Shown here one piece after another: positions 1 to 8,091 of a stretch of 64,000 bases of DNA (position 1 is its first letter; each line of letters starts with the position of its first letter). The stretch covers positions 1,286,501 to 1,350,500 of the forward strand of contig NZ_CP012184.1 of NCBI RefSeq assembly GCF_001420995.1. Reading direction: 5' to 3'. A program made the translations under genes and the position numbers. Under the pieces are notes generated by a model that ran no database searches, was not told where the DNA came from, and saw only the letters and a list, made by a program, of their open reading frames with translations. Origin of the DNA: Pseudonocardia sp. EC080619-01. Lineage in GTDB: Bacteria > Actinomycetota > Actinomycetes > Mycobacteriales > Pseudonocardiaceae.

Positions 1-603
1 GCGGTGCTCTACGCCGTCCTCGACCGGGTCGTCGACGACTACATCCCGGTCCTCGACGGCCTGCAGGACGACATCGACGAGATCGAGGAGCAGGTCTTCC
101 GCGGCGACCCGCACGTCTCCCGGCGGATCTACCAGCTGACCCGCGAGGTGATCGCCTTCCAGCGGGCGGTGGAACCGCTGCAGGAGATCTTCCTCGAGCT
201 GCGCGGCCGGTTCGCGAAATCCGGGCCGAGCCCGGACGTCGAGCTGCGACGGGCGATGCGGGACGTCATCGACCACGCCACAAGGGTCCGTGAGCGGGTC
301 GAGGGTTTCCGGGACCTGCTCGGCAACATCCTCACCGTCAACGCGACCCTGGTCGCGCAGCGGCAGAACGACGAGATGACGCGGCTGACCGAGGCCGGGT
401 TCCAGCAGAACGAGCAGATGAAGAAGGTGTCGTCCTGGGCGGCGATCCTCTTCGCGCCCAGCCTGATCGCCGGCGTCTACGGCATGAACTTCGACTACAT
501 GCCGGAGCTGCACTGGATGTTCGGCTACCCGATGGCGTTCGGGCTCATGGTGCTGCTCGCCGTCGGGCTCTTCGCGATGTTCAAGTTCAACGACTGGCTC
601 TGA
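1..603 (+). CDS. corA: CorA-family magnesium/divalent cation transporter, C-terminal part
   Basis: This is the 3' part of a CorA-type channel that carries Mg2+ (or Co2+/Ni2+) through the inner membrane as a pentamer. The reading frame is open at base 1, so the gene begins outside the window and only about 200 C-terminal residues are present. The visible part is a long charged helical stretch (the stalk helix of the cytoplasmic funnel). It is followed by two hydrophobic segments, with the family signature YGMNF just after the first (about residue 159 from the window edge), and it ends in the basic, aromatic tail typical of CorA (FKFNDWL). It converges on the HAAS-domain gene and is followed by a double hairpin. 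The family call is firm; the ion specificity is not visible. Confidence 0.93.
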   Translation, partial: AVLYAVLDRVVDDYIPVLDGLQDDIDEIEEQVFRGDPHVSRRIYQLTREVIAFQRAVEPLQEIFLELRGRFAKSGPSPDVELRRAMRDVIDHATRVRERVEGFRDLLGNILTVNATLVAQRQNDEMTRLTEAGFQQNEQMKKVSSWAAILFAPSLIAGVYGMNFDYMPELHWMFGYPMAFGLMVLLAVGLFAMFKFNDWL

Positions 604-612
604 CCGGTCCCG

Positions 613-688
613 GGCGCCGGGCACGCCCCCTGTGCGTACCCGGCGCCGGGCGGGCCGGGGCACGCTCCCCCTGCGTACCCCCGGCCCG
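613..688. terminator. Two tandem terminator-like hairpins with near-identical loops
   Basis: Two GC-rich hairpins lie head to tail between the convergent corA and HAAS-domain genes. Stem 1 pairs 613-621 with 639-647 (GGCGCCGGG / CCCGGCGCC). Stem 2 pairs 651-660 with 679-688 (CGGGCCGGGG / CCCCGGCCCG). The two loops share CACGC, a C-run and GCGTA, so one hairpin looks like a duplicate of the other. There is no T-tract, as is usual for high-GC actinobacteria. A bidirectional termination role is inferred from position. Confidence 0.5.
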
Positions 689-759
689 GGTGGCCGGCTC
701 TCCCCCGAGTCCGGCAGGTCCTGTCCCCGCGCTGCAGCGCGGGCCACCCCCGGTGCTGC

Positions 760-1938
760 TCAGCCGCCGGGGCGCGGGACGGCCGGCGCCGGTGTGGCGG
801 TCGGTGCGGGCGGAGCCGACGGCGGAGCGCCCGCCGAGGTGGCGGGTGCGGGCGTCGCGCCCGGGATCGTGACGACCATCGGCGCGGGCGGCGTCGTCAC
901 GCACTCACCGGTCCGTGGGTCCGAGGTCCGGGTCCCCCGGGGGTACGGACCGGGCGCATCCGGCTCGTCGGCCACCGGGCGTCCGCGGACCGGGCAGTAG
1001 TCGTCCACCACCAGCGGAGTGCCGTCCTGGTCGAACAGGTACACCCCGGACAGCGGCCTGCCCTTCGCGTCGAACGGGCGCACGTCGGTGATCGACTCGC
1101 CGTCGAGCGTGAGCCCGGACGGCGTGGAGTAGCGGACCGGGTCGTCGTCCTCGGCGAGCGCCCCGGCCGCGGCGAACACCAGCCCCGCCGCGAACACGTT
1201 CAGCGGCAGCACCGCCCACAGCAGCCGCCGGTCGGACCGGGAGCGGGCCCCGAGCGCGACCGAGAGCGGCACGGCCGCCAGCGAGATGAGCACCGTCACC
1301 AGCACCGCCGTGGAGCCGCCCGTCGTGAGCATCACGGCGACCACCCCCGCCGCGACGACGGCGCGCAGCACCCACCACCCCGGCTGCAGGACGGCGACGA
1401 ACGCCGGCAGGTCCCGCCAGTTCGGCTCGGCCGGGGCACCGTCCCGGACGCGCAGCCGGTCGAGCGCCCGGACCGGTCGCAGCGCCCCCGCCGTCGGCTG
1501 GCGCGGGCCGTCCCGCAGCACCGGCAACACCCCGACCCCTGCGACGACGAGCCCGAGGATCAGCGCGAGGCCGCCCTCCGGCACCCCGATGACGCCGCCG
1601 AGCGCGGCGAGCAGCATCGCGCCGACCAGCGTGAGCACCGCGAACCGCGCCGCCCAGCGCGGACGGGGCTCCGGACCGGGCGGCGCCGGGAACCCCGCGG
1701 CGGCGCGCAGCTCGGTCGCGTACGCCGCGGGGGTCCCGAGGCGCTCGTGCACCGCGGCCCGGTCGTAGGCCTCCCCCAGCTCACCCGCGAGGTCGGCGAG
1801 GTGCCCGCAGGCGTCCTCGACGATCTCGGCCAGCTCCGCGGAAGGCAGGTCGGCCAGCGCCGACCGCAACCCGTCGAGATAGTCGGCCGTGACCGCGTCG
1901 TCGATCCGGATCGTCGCGTCGGTCCCGTTCTCGGCCAT
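760..1938 (-). CDS. HAAS-domain multi-pass membrane protein, partner of PadR regulator
   Basis: A 392-residue protein. The N-terminal 80 residues are acidic and helical (DYLDGLRSALADLP, VEDACGHLADLAGELGEAYD, LGTPAAYATELRAA) and fit the HAAS signalling domain that commonly sits beside PadR repressors. Four to six hydrophobic segments follow (about residues 95-140 and 185-275). The C-terminal tail is extracytoplasmic-looking, Pro/Ala-rich and contains two isolated cysteines. The ATG at 1938 overlaps the stop of the upstream padR gene (TGATG), so translation is coupled. A longer in-frame start at 1983 would lie inside padR and is unlikely. The function is unknown; family context suggests a membrane effector or sensor controlled by the PadR protein. 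Confidence 0.72.
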   Translation of the reverse strand: MAENGTDATIRIDDAVTADYLDGLRSALADLPSAELAEIVEDACGHLADLAGELGEAYDRAAVHERLGTPAAYATELRAAAGFPAPPGPEPRPRWAARFAVLTLVGAMLLAALGGVIGVPEGGLALILGLVVAGVGVLPVLRDGPRQPTAGALRPVRALDRLRVRDGAPAEPNWRDLPAFVAVLQPGWWVLRAVVAAGVVAVMLTTGGSTAVLVTVLISLAAVPLSVALGARSRSDRRLLWAVLPLNVFAAGLVFAAAGALAEDDDPVRYSTPSGLTLDGESITDVRPFDAKGRPLSGVYLFDQDGTPLVVDDYCPVRGRPVADEPDAPGPYPRGTRTSDPRTGECVTTPPAPMVVTIPGATPAPATSAGAPPSAPPAPTATPAPAVPRPGG

Positions 1939-2255
1939 CACGTGCCCACCAGGCCTTCCATCGTGGCGGCGAACGTCCGCCACCGCGCCGTCGTCTCCTG
2001 CAGCCGGGCCCGGCCCGGTTCGTTGATCGCGTAGTACTTGCGGTGCGGTCCCTCCTCGCTCGGGACCACGTACGAGGTCAGCAGGCCCGCGCCGTAGAGC
2101 CGGCGCAGGGTGCCGTAGACCGACGCGTCACCGACCTCGGAGAGTCCTGCCGCGCGCAGTGCCCGCACGACCTCGTAGCCGTAGCCGTCCTCCTTGTCGA
2201 GCACGGCCAGGACCGCGAGGTCGAGCACCCCCTTGAGCAGCTGGCTGGTGTCCAT
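1938..2255 (-). CDS. PadR-family transcriptional regulator
   Basis: A 105-residue winged-helix repressor. It shows the PadR signature: an N-terminal helix starting MDTSQLLKGVLDLAVLAVL, then GYGYEVVRAL, then VYGTLRRLYGAGLL as recognition helix and wing start, and RKYYAINEPGRARL at the end of the wing. A C-terminal helix serves for dimerisation. It is the small PadR type without a long effector-binding C-terminus. It is cotranscribed with the HAAS-domain membrane gene, which it overlaps by one base. An imperfect palindrome just upstream (2282-2301) is a candidate autoregulatory operator. The inducing signal cannot be deduced. Confidence 0.92.
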   Translation of the reverse strand: MDTSQLLKGVLDLAVLAVLDKEDGYGYEVVRALRAAGLSEVGDASVYGTLRRLYGAGLLTSYVVPSEEGPHRKYYAINEPGRARLQETTARWRTFAATMEGLVGT

Positions 2256-2278
2256 CGCCCCCTCCTTCTGCGCCGGAG

Positions 2279-2302
2279 AGTACTACGTGATGCGCAGTAG
2301 TG
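2279..2302. promoter_or_regulatory. Candidate PadR operator upstream of padR
   Basis: Arms ACTAC (2282-2286) and GTAGT (2297-2301) form an inverted repeat 24-46 bases upstream of the padR start codon. Short TAC/GTA-type dyads in this position are typical of self-regulated PadR genes. Position and symmetry are seen in the sequence; the regulatory role is inferred. Confidence 0.4.
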
Positions 2303-2399
2303 TCGAACGCGTTGCATCCTCCGCCGCATGAGCGACCCGCCTCGCGCCGCTCCGGGCCCCTTTTCGAAGCCCGCTCCAACCCGAGCCCCGCACCGCACC

Positions 2400-2600
2400 T
2401 CACCGCTCCGTGCCGTGCCATGCCGTACCCCGCACCGCACCGCGCCGTGCCGCGCCGTGCACCGCGCCGCGCCGTGCCGCGCCGTGCCCCGCGCCGTGCC
2501 GCCCCGTGCCGTGCACCGCACCGCGCCGTGCCGCGCCGTGCCGTGCCGTGCACCGCGCCGCTCCGTACCGTGCCGCGCCGTTCCCCGCACCGCGCCGCTC
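2400..2600. repeat. Degenerate pentanucleotide satellite (CCGYG-type)
   Basis: About 200 bases are built from loosely repeated five-base units such as CCGTG, CCGCG and CACCG. These produce strings of GCCGTGCC and GCGCCGTG with a period of five or ten bases. The units have diverged, so copy boundaries cannot be fixed. The region is strongly strand-asymmetric, with C-rich units on the plus strand. Confidence 0.7.
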
Positions 2601-2688
2601 CATGCCCCGCACCACGCCGCTCCATGCCCCGCAGCGCACCGCGCCATGCCCCGCAGCGCACCTCGCCATGCCCCGCAGCGCACCTCGC
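2601..2688. repeat. 22-bp tandem repeat, four copies
   Basis: Four consecutive 22-bp units begin with CATGCCCCGCA at 2601, 2623, 2645 and 2667. The last two are identical and the first is the most diverged. The repeat follows directly from the pentanucleotide satellite and may be a higher-order form of it. Confidence 0.85.
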
Positions 2689-2737
2689 ACCGGCCCGCAC
2701 CGTGCTCGCCCCGCACCGCACCGGCCCGGTTCACCCC

Positions 2738-2799
2738 CGCCGAGATGCAGGTCAGCGTTGCCGAGTGATCGACAATTCGCGCTGTGCTGCATCTCGGCG
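2738..2799. repeat. 62-bp hairpin element, copy 1
   Basis: Perfect inverted arms CGCCGAGATGCAG / CTGCATCTCGGCG bound this element; the pairing in fact extends one base further to 2737/2800. An inner pair CAGCG / CGCTG gives a two-part hairpin. Copies 2 and 3 at 36118-36179 and 36256-36317 have exactly the same length and share most bases, including GATTCG or AATTCG near the right arm. It is extragenic, with no coding capacity. Confidence 0.88.
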
Positions 2800-2814
2800 G
2801 TCCGCAGCTCGCGG

Positions 2815-2904
2815 CGGTTCGCAGCATCGCAACGGTTCGCAGCATCGCAGCGGTTCGCAGCATCGCAGCGGTTCGCAGCATCGCAGCGGTTCGCAGCATC
2901 GCGA
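2815..2904. repeat. 18-bp tandem repeat, five copies
   Basis: Five contiguous 18-bp units of CGGTTCGCAGCATCGCAG start at 2815, 2833, 2851, 2869 and 2887. Units 2-4 are identical, and the first and last differ only at their final bases. A shorter decayed copy (2798-2814) overlaps the right arm of the hairpin element, so the array may have grown out of the element's flank. The units touch without spacers, so this is not a CRISPR array. Confidence 0.92.
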
Positions 2905-3137
2905 TGGCACCCCGGCAACGGTGGGCTCCCCCAGCAACCCGGTCGCCGACCCAGCGACGCGCCGGGCACCGCTGCGTCGGTGGGGCGCACGGCCGGCCCC
3001 GGCGACGGGTACGCCCTGCACCGCGACGGCCGAGGCCGGCGGACACGGTGTGCCGCTCGAGGGGCGCGGTGCACCGCCCGACGGCCCGGCACGAGCGCGA
3101 GCGTCCGGTGCGCCAGGGCCCGGCACCGGCGCGCGGG

Positions 3138-4019
3138 TCAGGTGCGCGGCGTGCGGGGTCTCGGCTGGCAGCGCGGGCAGGTGAAGGACGAGCGGTTCAT
3201 GAACGCGTCCCGCCGGATCGGCGTGCCGCAGCGCGGGCAGGCCCGGTCCACCTGTCCGTAGACGTTCAGGGACCGGTCGAAGTACCCCGACGCCCCGTTG
3301 ACGTTGACGTACAGCGCGTCGAACGAGGTCCCGCCCTGGGCGAGCGCCGCGGTCATGACGGTGGTGGCCGCGTCGAGCACGGCGTGCCCCTGCGCCCGGG
3401 TGAGCTTCTCGGTGGGCCGCAGGCCGTGCAGTCTCGCCCGCCAGAGGGCCTCGTCGGCGTAGATGTTGCCGATGCCCGAGACCACGGTCTGGTCCAGCAG
3501 CGCCCGCTTGACCTCGGTCCGCCTGCGGCGCAGCGCGGCGACGGTGTCGTCGGCGGAGAAGGCCGGGTCCATCGGGTCGCGCGCGATGTGCGCGACCGGC
3601 TCGGGCAGCAGGCCCCCGCCGGACGCCGGGGCGAGCGGATGGACCGACAGCCCGCCGAACGTGCGCTGGTCGACGAAGCGCAGCTCGGGACCGTCGTCGT
3701 CGAAGCGGAGGCGGACCCGCAGGTGCTTCTCGTCGGGCTCGGCCGGATTTTCGACGAGCATCTGGCCGGACATCCCGAGGTGCGCGAGGAGCGCGTCGTC
3801 CCCGGCCTCGGCCGTGTCGAGTTCGAGCCACAGGTACTTGCCACGGCGGGCGGCCGCACGCAGCGTCCGCCCGGTCAGCCGGGCGGTGAAGTCCGCCGAG
3901 CCGGTGGGATGCCGCCGGACGGCCCGCGGGTGCAGCACCTCGACGGCGGCGACCCGGCGGTCCAGGACGTGGTCGGCGAGGCCCCGGCGGACGACCTCGA
4001 CCTCGGGGAGCTCCGGCAT
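3138..4019 (-). CDS. mutM: Formamidopyrimidine-DNA glycosylase (Fpg/MutM)
   Basis: This bifunctional glycosylase/AP lyase excises 8-oxoguanine and formamidopyrimidines. It has 293 residues, the normal length. The N-terminus MPELPEVE carries the catalytic Pro2 (Schiff base) and Glu3. [10 protein letters not shown] contains the conserved Lys near residue 60. The helix-two-turn-helix region includes [12 protein letters not shown]. The C-terminal zinc finger is complete (CPRCGTPI and CPRC). Its ATG lies directly behind the rnc stop with no gap, so it is cotranscribed with rnc and rpmF as in other actinobacteria. Confidence 0.98.
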   Translation of the reverse strand: MPELPEVEVVRRGLADHVLDRRVAAVEVLHPRAVRRHPTGSADFTARLTGRTLRAAARRGKYLWLELDTAEAGDDALLAHLGMSGQMLVENPAEPDEKHLRVRLRFDDDGPELRFVDQRTFGGLSVHPLAPASGGGLLPEPVAHIARDPMDPAFSADDTVAALRRRRTEVKRALLDQTVVSGIGNIYADEALWRARLHGLRPTEKLTRAQGHAVLDAATTVMTAALAQGGTSFDALYVNVNGASGYFDRSLNVYGQVDRACPRCGTPIRRDAFMNRSSFTCPRCQPRPRTPRT

Positions 4020-4769
4020 CTAGTGCGTGGAGCCGGTGCTCTCGGCCGACAGGGTGCGCCAGGCGAGCTCGGCGGCCTTCTGCTCGGCTTCCTTCTTGGT
4101 GCGGCCCGCCCCGCTGCCGAGGTCACGGCCCCCGACGACGGCGGTCGCGGTGAACACCTTGAGGTGGTCCGGGCCCTCCTCGTCGATCCGGTACTCGGGC
4201 ACGCCGTGCCCTCCGGCCGCGGTGAGCTCCTGCAGGCTGGTCTTCCAGTCGAGACCGGCGCCGAGCAGCGGCGCACTGTGCAGCAGGTCGGCGAACAGCC
4301 GGTGGACGAGCTCGCGGGAGGGCTCCAGCCCGTGCTGCAGGTAGACGGCGCCGAGCAGGGCCTCGGTGGCGTCTGCCAGGATGCTGGCCTTCGACCGGCC
4401 ACCGGTCAGTTCCTCGCCGCGTCCCAGGTACAGGTAGGCGCCGAGACCGTCGGACGACTCACCGGGAGTGGGCAGCGCCACGGCGACGCCCGCCAGCGCG
4501 TGCATGTTGACGACGCTGGCCCGCAGCTTCGCGAGCTGCCCCTCGGGGAGGTCCGGGTGGTCCCGGTAGAGCCGTTCGGTGATCACGATGGACAGCACCG
4601 AGTCGCCCAGGAACTCCAGGCGCTCGTTGGTGGGCAGTCCACCGTGCTCGTAGGCGTACGAGCGGTGGGTGAGCGCGAGGGTCAGCAGCTCCTCGTCCAG
4701 CTCGACCCCGAGTGCGGACAGCAGAGGAGACCGGTCCGTCACCGGACCGGTCACGCTCTTGTCACCCAC
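4020..4769 (-). CDS. rnc: Ribonuclease III
   Basis: This double-strand-specific endoribonuclease processes rRNA precursors and structured mRNAs. It has 249 residues. The catalytic signature [15 protein letters not shown] is near residue 47, with a second acidic cluster ([12 protein letters not shown]) about 70 residues later. A C-terminal double-stranded RNA-binding domain ends in [17 protein letters not shown] chose the GTG at 4769 (VGDKSVTG) because it begins 7 bases after the rpmF stop; the open frame continues upstream only as antisense of rpmF. It lies between rpmF and mutM in one transcript. Confidence 0.97.
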   Translation of the reverse strand: MGDKSVTGPVTDRSPLLSALGVELDEELLTLALTHRSYAYEHGGLPTNERLEFLGDSVLSIVITERLYRDHPDLPEGQLAKLRASVVNMHALAGVAVALPTPGESSDGLGAYLYLGRGEELTGGRSKASILADATEALLGAVYLQHGLEPSRELVHRLFADLLHSAPLLGAGLDWKTSLQELTAAGGHGVPEYRIDEEGPDHLKVFTATAVVGGRDLGSGAGRTKKEAEQKAAELAWRTLSAESTGSTH

Positions 4770-4776
4770 TACCGGA

Positions 4777-4959
4777 TCAGGCCGGGCTGGTGACCTGCCG
4801 GCCGTCGTACTGACCGCAGGTCGGGCAGGCGATGTGCTGGAGCTTCGGCTCGCGGCACGCGCGGTTCGAGCACGCGACGAGGTTCGGCGCAGTGGCCTTC
4901 CACTGCGACCGGCGCGCACGCGTGTTGGACCGCGACATCCGGCGCTTGGGGACGGCCAT
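4777..4959 (-). CDS. rpmF: 50S ribosomal protein L32, zinc-binding form
   Basis: A 60-residue L32. It starts [20 protein letters not shown], the invariant family N-terminus. Four cysteines remain (CSNRAC and CPTC), so this is the zinc-containing (C+) type. A clear ribosome-binding site, GAGGAG, precedes the ATG by seven bases. It lies between the DUF177 gene and rnc, the usual YceD-L32 pairing. Confidence 0.97.
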   Translation of the reverse strand: MAVPKRRMSRSNTRARRSQWKATAPNLVACSNRACREPKLQHIACPTCGQYDGRQVTSPA

Positions 4960-5029
4960 GATGACACTCCTCGGTACTTCGAACGATCAGGTCTTCCCAC
5001 CGGGAGCGGGCTCCGCGTGGAGCCCCCGC

Positions 5030-5608
5030 TCAGTCGGTGGAGGGCAGGCGCTCCTTGAGCGCCGCCCAACGAGGATCCAGTGTCTCATGCCCGTGATCCT
5101 GCGGGAGATCGGCCCACCTCTCGCCACAGACGTCGCACAGGCCCGGGCAGTCGGGCCTGCACAGCGGCGCCATCGGGAGATCGGTGACGACGGCGTCGCG
5201 CACGGTCTGGGTGATGTCGATCCGGTCGTCGACCAGCCGCGGGATCTCGTCGGCGTCGGTGGTCTCCTCGGTGACCGAGTCCGGGTAGGCGAACAGCTCG
5301 CCGATCCGGACCGCGACGTCGTCGCCGATCGGGTCGAGGCACCGGGAGCACTCGCCCTCCAGCCGCGCAGCGGCCGTGCCGGAGACGTAGACGCCCTCGG
5401 TGACCGACTCCAGGGAGAGGTCGAGGTCGACCTCCGAGTCCTCGGGGACGGCGATGACGCCGGCCAGGCCGATGGCGGCGTCGCCCGACGGGGCGGGCAC
5501 CGTGCGCTGGACGGTGCGCTGTGTGCCGGGCCGCCGGGCCAGCTCGCGGGTGCTGAACACCCACGGGTTCTCGTCGGGACGGTCTCCGGGCGTGCGATGC
5601 GTGCTCAT
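5030..5608 (-). CDS. DUF177/YceD-family protein
   Basis: A 192-residue member of the YceD/DUF177 family, which is nearly always located just upstream of rpmF. Family proteins are linked to 23S rRNA accumulation or ribosome assembly in plants and bacteria. The visible core is CSRCLDPI in the middle and a C-terminal cysteine cluster ([16 protein letters not shown]), probably metal-binding. I chose the ATG at 5608 (MSTHRTPG); the frame extends a further ten codons upstream but without a ribosome-binding site. Synteny corresponds to Rv2926c of M. tuberculosis (from memory). Confidence 0.9.
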   Translation of the reverse strand: MSTHRTPGDRPDENPWVFSTRELARRPGTQRTVQRTVPAPSGDAAIGLAGVIAVPEDSEVDLDLSLESVTEGVYVSGTAAARLEGECSRCLDPIGDDVAVRIGELFAYPDSVTEETTDADEIPRLVDDRIDITQTVRDAVVTDLPMAPLCRPDCPGLCDVCGERWADLPQDHGHETLDPRWAALKERLPSTD

Positions 5609-5634
5609 GACCCGGACCAGCGTACGCGCACCGA

Positions 5635-6672
5635 TCAACCCGCCGGTCGCGCGTCGAACGCGTCGGCGACGAGGGCACCGAGCTCGAGGAACGCGTCCGA
5701 CGTCGCGGGGCGCAGCCGGGCCGGGTCGATCCGGCCGCCGGTGGCCAGGTGCGGGTCGTGCGGGACCGGGACGACGCCGCGCACCCGGCTCCGGAAGTGC
5801 TCGAGGACCCGGTCGGCGTCGACCTCGGCGCTGTGCCGGTCGCAGGACAGCACCACGACCGCGTCCGCCGCGAGGCCGGCGTGCCCGTGCGCGACCAGCC
5901 AGTCCAGTGTCCTGCTCGCCCGCCCGGCGCCGTCGACGGTGGGGGCGCCGACCACGACGACCGAGTCGGCGCGGGCGAGGGTCCCCTCCATCGCGGAGTG
6001 GACCAGCCCGGTGCCCGAGTCGGTGACGATGATGTTGAAGAACCGGCCGAGCAGGTCGCAGACGCGCTCGTACTCGTCGCGGCGGAACGCGTCGCCCGCG
6101 GCCGGGTCCTGCTCGGAGGAGAGGACCTGCAGCCGGCCCGCGAGGCTGGTGTACCGGGAGACGTCGGTCCAGGTCCCGACGGACTCCAGGTCGTCGAGCA
6201 GCTCCCGGACGGTGACCCGTGAGTCGCCGGTCAACCGGTCGGCGAGGGTCCCGGCGTCCGGGTTCGCGTCGAGGACGACGGCCCGGTCACCACGGTGCTC
6301 GGCCAGGGCCAGCCCGAGGCAGGCGGACACGGTCGTCTTCCCGACGCCGCCCTTGACCGACATGACCGCGACCCGGTGCGCGCCGGGCAGCGGCCCGCGG
6401 ATGCGGGTCAGCAGGGCGTCGCGCCGCTCCTCGGCGTCGCTCGGTCCCGGGTTGACCCGGCCGCCGGTCACGTCGTGCAGCATCCGGCGCCAGCCGGTGC
6501 GGGGCCGTTCGGCGCGCGGCCGCAGCACCTCGGCCTCGCGCAGGTCGGGCCGCGCCGGAGCGGGCGGGTACGACGGCGGGTCGACCGGTCGGGTCGTCAC
6601 GGGGCTTCCTTCCAGCCGGTGTCCGTAGCGCTCCCACCAGGTCGTCGGATCGGGCTCGGGCCGGCGCGCCAT
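5635..6672 (-). CDS. MinD/ParA-like P-loop ATPase
   Basis: A 345-residue deviant-Walker ATPase of the MinD/ParA/Mrp class. VMSVKGGVGKTTVSA (residues about 103-117) carries the signature lysine of the deviant Walker A, and VVLDANPDAGTLADRL is the switch I segment. IIVTDSGTGLVHSAME takes the place of the Walker B/switch II DxGxG, and SVVVVGAPTVDGAGRASRTLDWL is typical of the branch near type VII secretion EspI-like ATPases. The first 60 residues are Pro/Arg-rich and probably disordered. No ESX genes lie nearby, so a secretion role is only a family association. An alternative GTG start at 6600 has a weak GGAAG site in front. Confidence 0.85.
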   Translation of the reverse strand: MARRPEPDPTTWWERYGHRLEGSPVTTRPVDPPSYPPAPARPDLREAEVLRPRAERPRTGWRRMLHDVTGGRVNPGPSDAEERRDALLTRIRGPLPGAHRVAVMSVKGGVGKTTVSACLGLALAEHRGDRAVVLDANPDAGTLADRLTGDSRVTVRELLDDLESVGTWTDVSRYTSLAGRLQVLSSEQDPAAGDAFRRDEYERVCDLLGRFFNIIVTDSGTGLVHSAMEGTLARADSVVVVGAPTVDGAGRASRTLDWLVAHGHAGLAADAVVVLSCDRHSAEVDADRVLEHFRSRVRGVVPVPHDPHLATGGRIDPARLRPATSDAFLELGALVADAFDARPAG

Positions 6673-6724
6673 GGAGCGGAAGAGTAGTACGCCGTTCGGC
6701 GCAGCGGGACGGATTCGCCGGGTC

Positions 6725-7501
6725 TCAGCCGGCCGCGCGTGCGGCCCGCCGGGTCGCGCCCGGCGTCTCCCCGACGACGGCCCGGTAGCGACGGGTGAAG
6801 TGGGCCTGGTCGGCGTACCCGAGGTCGGCGGCCAGCGCGGCCAGGTCCGCGCCGGGGTCCTCGCGCAACGTGGTCGCGGCCGACTGCAGCCGCCGGCAGT
6901 CGATCAGCCACAGCGGGGTCAGCCCGACGTGCGCGCGGACCAGACGTTCGAGGGTGCGCGGCGCGACCCCGGTCGCGTCGGCGAGCTGGTCGGCGCGGAC
7001 GAGGTCGGTCCGCTCCTCGGCGAGCGCGCAGGCCCGGTTGACCAGCAGCCCCGCGTCGGTGACGCGGTCCGCGTACGGCCCGAGCCAGTCCCGCACGACG
7101 GCGGCGACCGCCCGGTCCGGCTCGGAACCGTGCACCGCGGCCGTCAGCTCCGCGACCGGTGCGCCGGGGAACGGCTCCTCGGCGCCGGTCAGCGCGGCCG
7201 GTGCGGTCGTGGTGAGCACCGGCGCCGCGGCCGGGCGGAGCAGCACGCCGGCCACCCAGGAACGGCCGGCGAGCTCCCGGGTGCCGACGACGGCCCGCGG
7301 CCCGTACAGGGACGCCCCGACCGGACCGGTGACCAGGTTGAACGACGGGTACTGCAGCACCCGCTGGGTCACGGTGCGGCCGTGCGGCACGGTCCAGCGG
7401 GCGACCCAGACCCAGCGGACGAGCGCGTCGAGACCGGCCGGGAACCGGGACAGCGCCACCTCCGGTGCGCCCGGGTTCAGGTGTCCCCGCGACTCGACCA
7501 T
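6725..7501 (-). CDS. AraC-family transcriptional regulator
   Basis: A 258-residue regulator with a cupin-like N-terminal half (DUF6597-type, with VARWTVPHGRTVTQRVLQYPSFNLV). The C-terminal double helix-turn-helix has GVAPRTLERLVRAHVGLTPLWL as the first motif and ADLGYADQAHFTRRYRAVVGETPG as the second, which is the highly conserved AraC core. I chose the ATG at 7501. It is divergent from the glyoxalase-fold gene with an 80-base shared promoter region, so that gene is its most likely target. The effector is unknown. Confidence 0.9.
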   Translation of the reverse strand: MVESRGHLNPGAPEVALSRFPAGLDALVRWVWVARWTVPHGRTVTQRVLQYPSFNLVTGPVGASLYGPRAVVGTRELAGRSWVAGVLLRPAAAPVLTTTAPAALTGAEEPFPGAPVAELTAAVHGSEPDRAVAAVVRDWLGPYADRVTDAGLLVNRACALAEERTDLVRADQLADATGVAPRTLERLVRAHVGLTPLWLIDCRRLQSAATTLREDPGADLAALAADLGYADQAHFTRRYRAVVGETPGATRRAARAAG

Positions 7502-7580
7502 CCGCCCCTCCCCACCCGTGACGCCGACGCTGTCGGGAATCTTCAAGCACGCAGCGGGTACGGGCGGCAGGCTGGTCCGT

Positions 7581-8081
7581 ATGACGAACACCACCACCGC
7601 CGCCACCGGCGAGCACACCACCGAGGGCCGCCCGAACTCGCACACCTCGCTGACACCGCACCTGGTGGCGTCCCCCGCCCGCGAGGCGGTCGAACTGTAC
7701 TCCGCGGCGTTCGGCGCACGGGTCGTCTCGATCACGGAGATGGGTGGGCTGATCGGGCACGCCGAGCTGGCGCTGCCGTCCGGGCGGTTCACCGTCAGCG
7801 ACGCGATGCCGTGCTACGGCCTGGTCTCCGCCGAGCCGGGCGACCAGCCGGTGAGCCTGTCGCTCGCGGTCTACGTGCCGGACGCCGAGGCCGCCGTCGC
7901 CGTCCTGACCGCGGCGGGGTCGACCATCCGGGAACCGCTGACGACCTTCGTGTCCGGGGACCTGTTCGCCTCGGTAGTCGACCCGTACGGCGTGCGGTGG
8001 GCCGTGATGACGCGGGTGGAGGACCTCTCGCCCGCCGAGAGCGAGCGCCGGGTCGCGGAGTGGGCGGCCGCCCAGGCCTGA
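7581..8081 (+). CDS. VOC (glyoxalase/bleomycin-resistance fold) protein, PhnB-like
   Basis: A 166-residue vicinal-oxygen-chelate protein of the PhnB-like group. HLVASPAREAVELYSAAFGA is the typical first beta-alpha unit. LALPSGRFTVSDA and SLSLAVYVPDAEAAVAVLTAAGSTI follow, then FASVVDPYGVRWAV as the closing strand. Members are often uncharacterised or act in resistance or small-molecule turnover, so no reaction can be assigned. It is divergently transcribed from the AraC regulator. An ATG at 7581 follows short upstream GGCAGG-like sequence. Confidence 0.85.
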   Translation: MTNTTTAATGEHTTEGRPNSHTSLTPHLVASPAREAVELYSAAFGARVVSITEMGGLIGHAELALPSGRFTVSDAMPCYGLVSAEPGDQPVSLSLAVYVPDAEAAVAVLTAAGSTIREPLTTFVSGDLFASVVDPYGVRWAVMTRVEDLSPAESERRVAEWAAAQA

Positions 8082-8091
8082 GCCGGCCCGC

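Larger units (their letters stand above)
2303..3137. other. Gene-free repeat island between padR promoter and mutM
   Basis: No believable gene lies here. The open frames on both strands consist almost wholly of Arg/Pro/Ala/His or Arg/Gly/Ala/Cys from the repeats and overlap one another in all frames. The stretch holds, in order, a degenerate pentanucleotide satellite (2400-2600), four 22-bp repeats (2601-2688), a 62-bp hairpin (2738-2799) and five 18-bp repeats (2815-2904). Unremarkable GC-rich sequence follows up to the mutM stop. Confidence 0.75.

Noticed and set aside
2815..2904. CRISPR-like array
   Set aside because: The 18-bp units touch each other without spacers, and no cas genes are present. 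The same holds for the 16-bp array at 36356-36478.
2078..3261. Several overlapping open frames of 200-320 residues on both strands
   Set aside because: They are translations of the satellite and tandem repeats (Arg/Pro/Ala/His or Arg/Gly/Ala/Cys strings) in every frame, with no domain and no ribosome-binding site.
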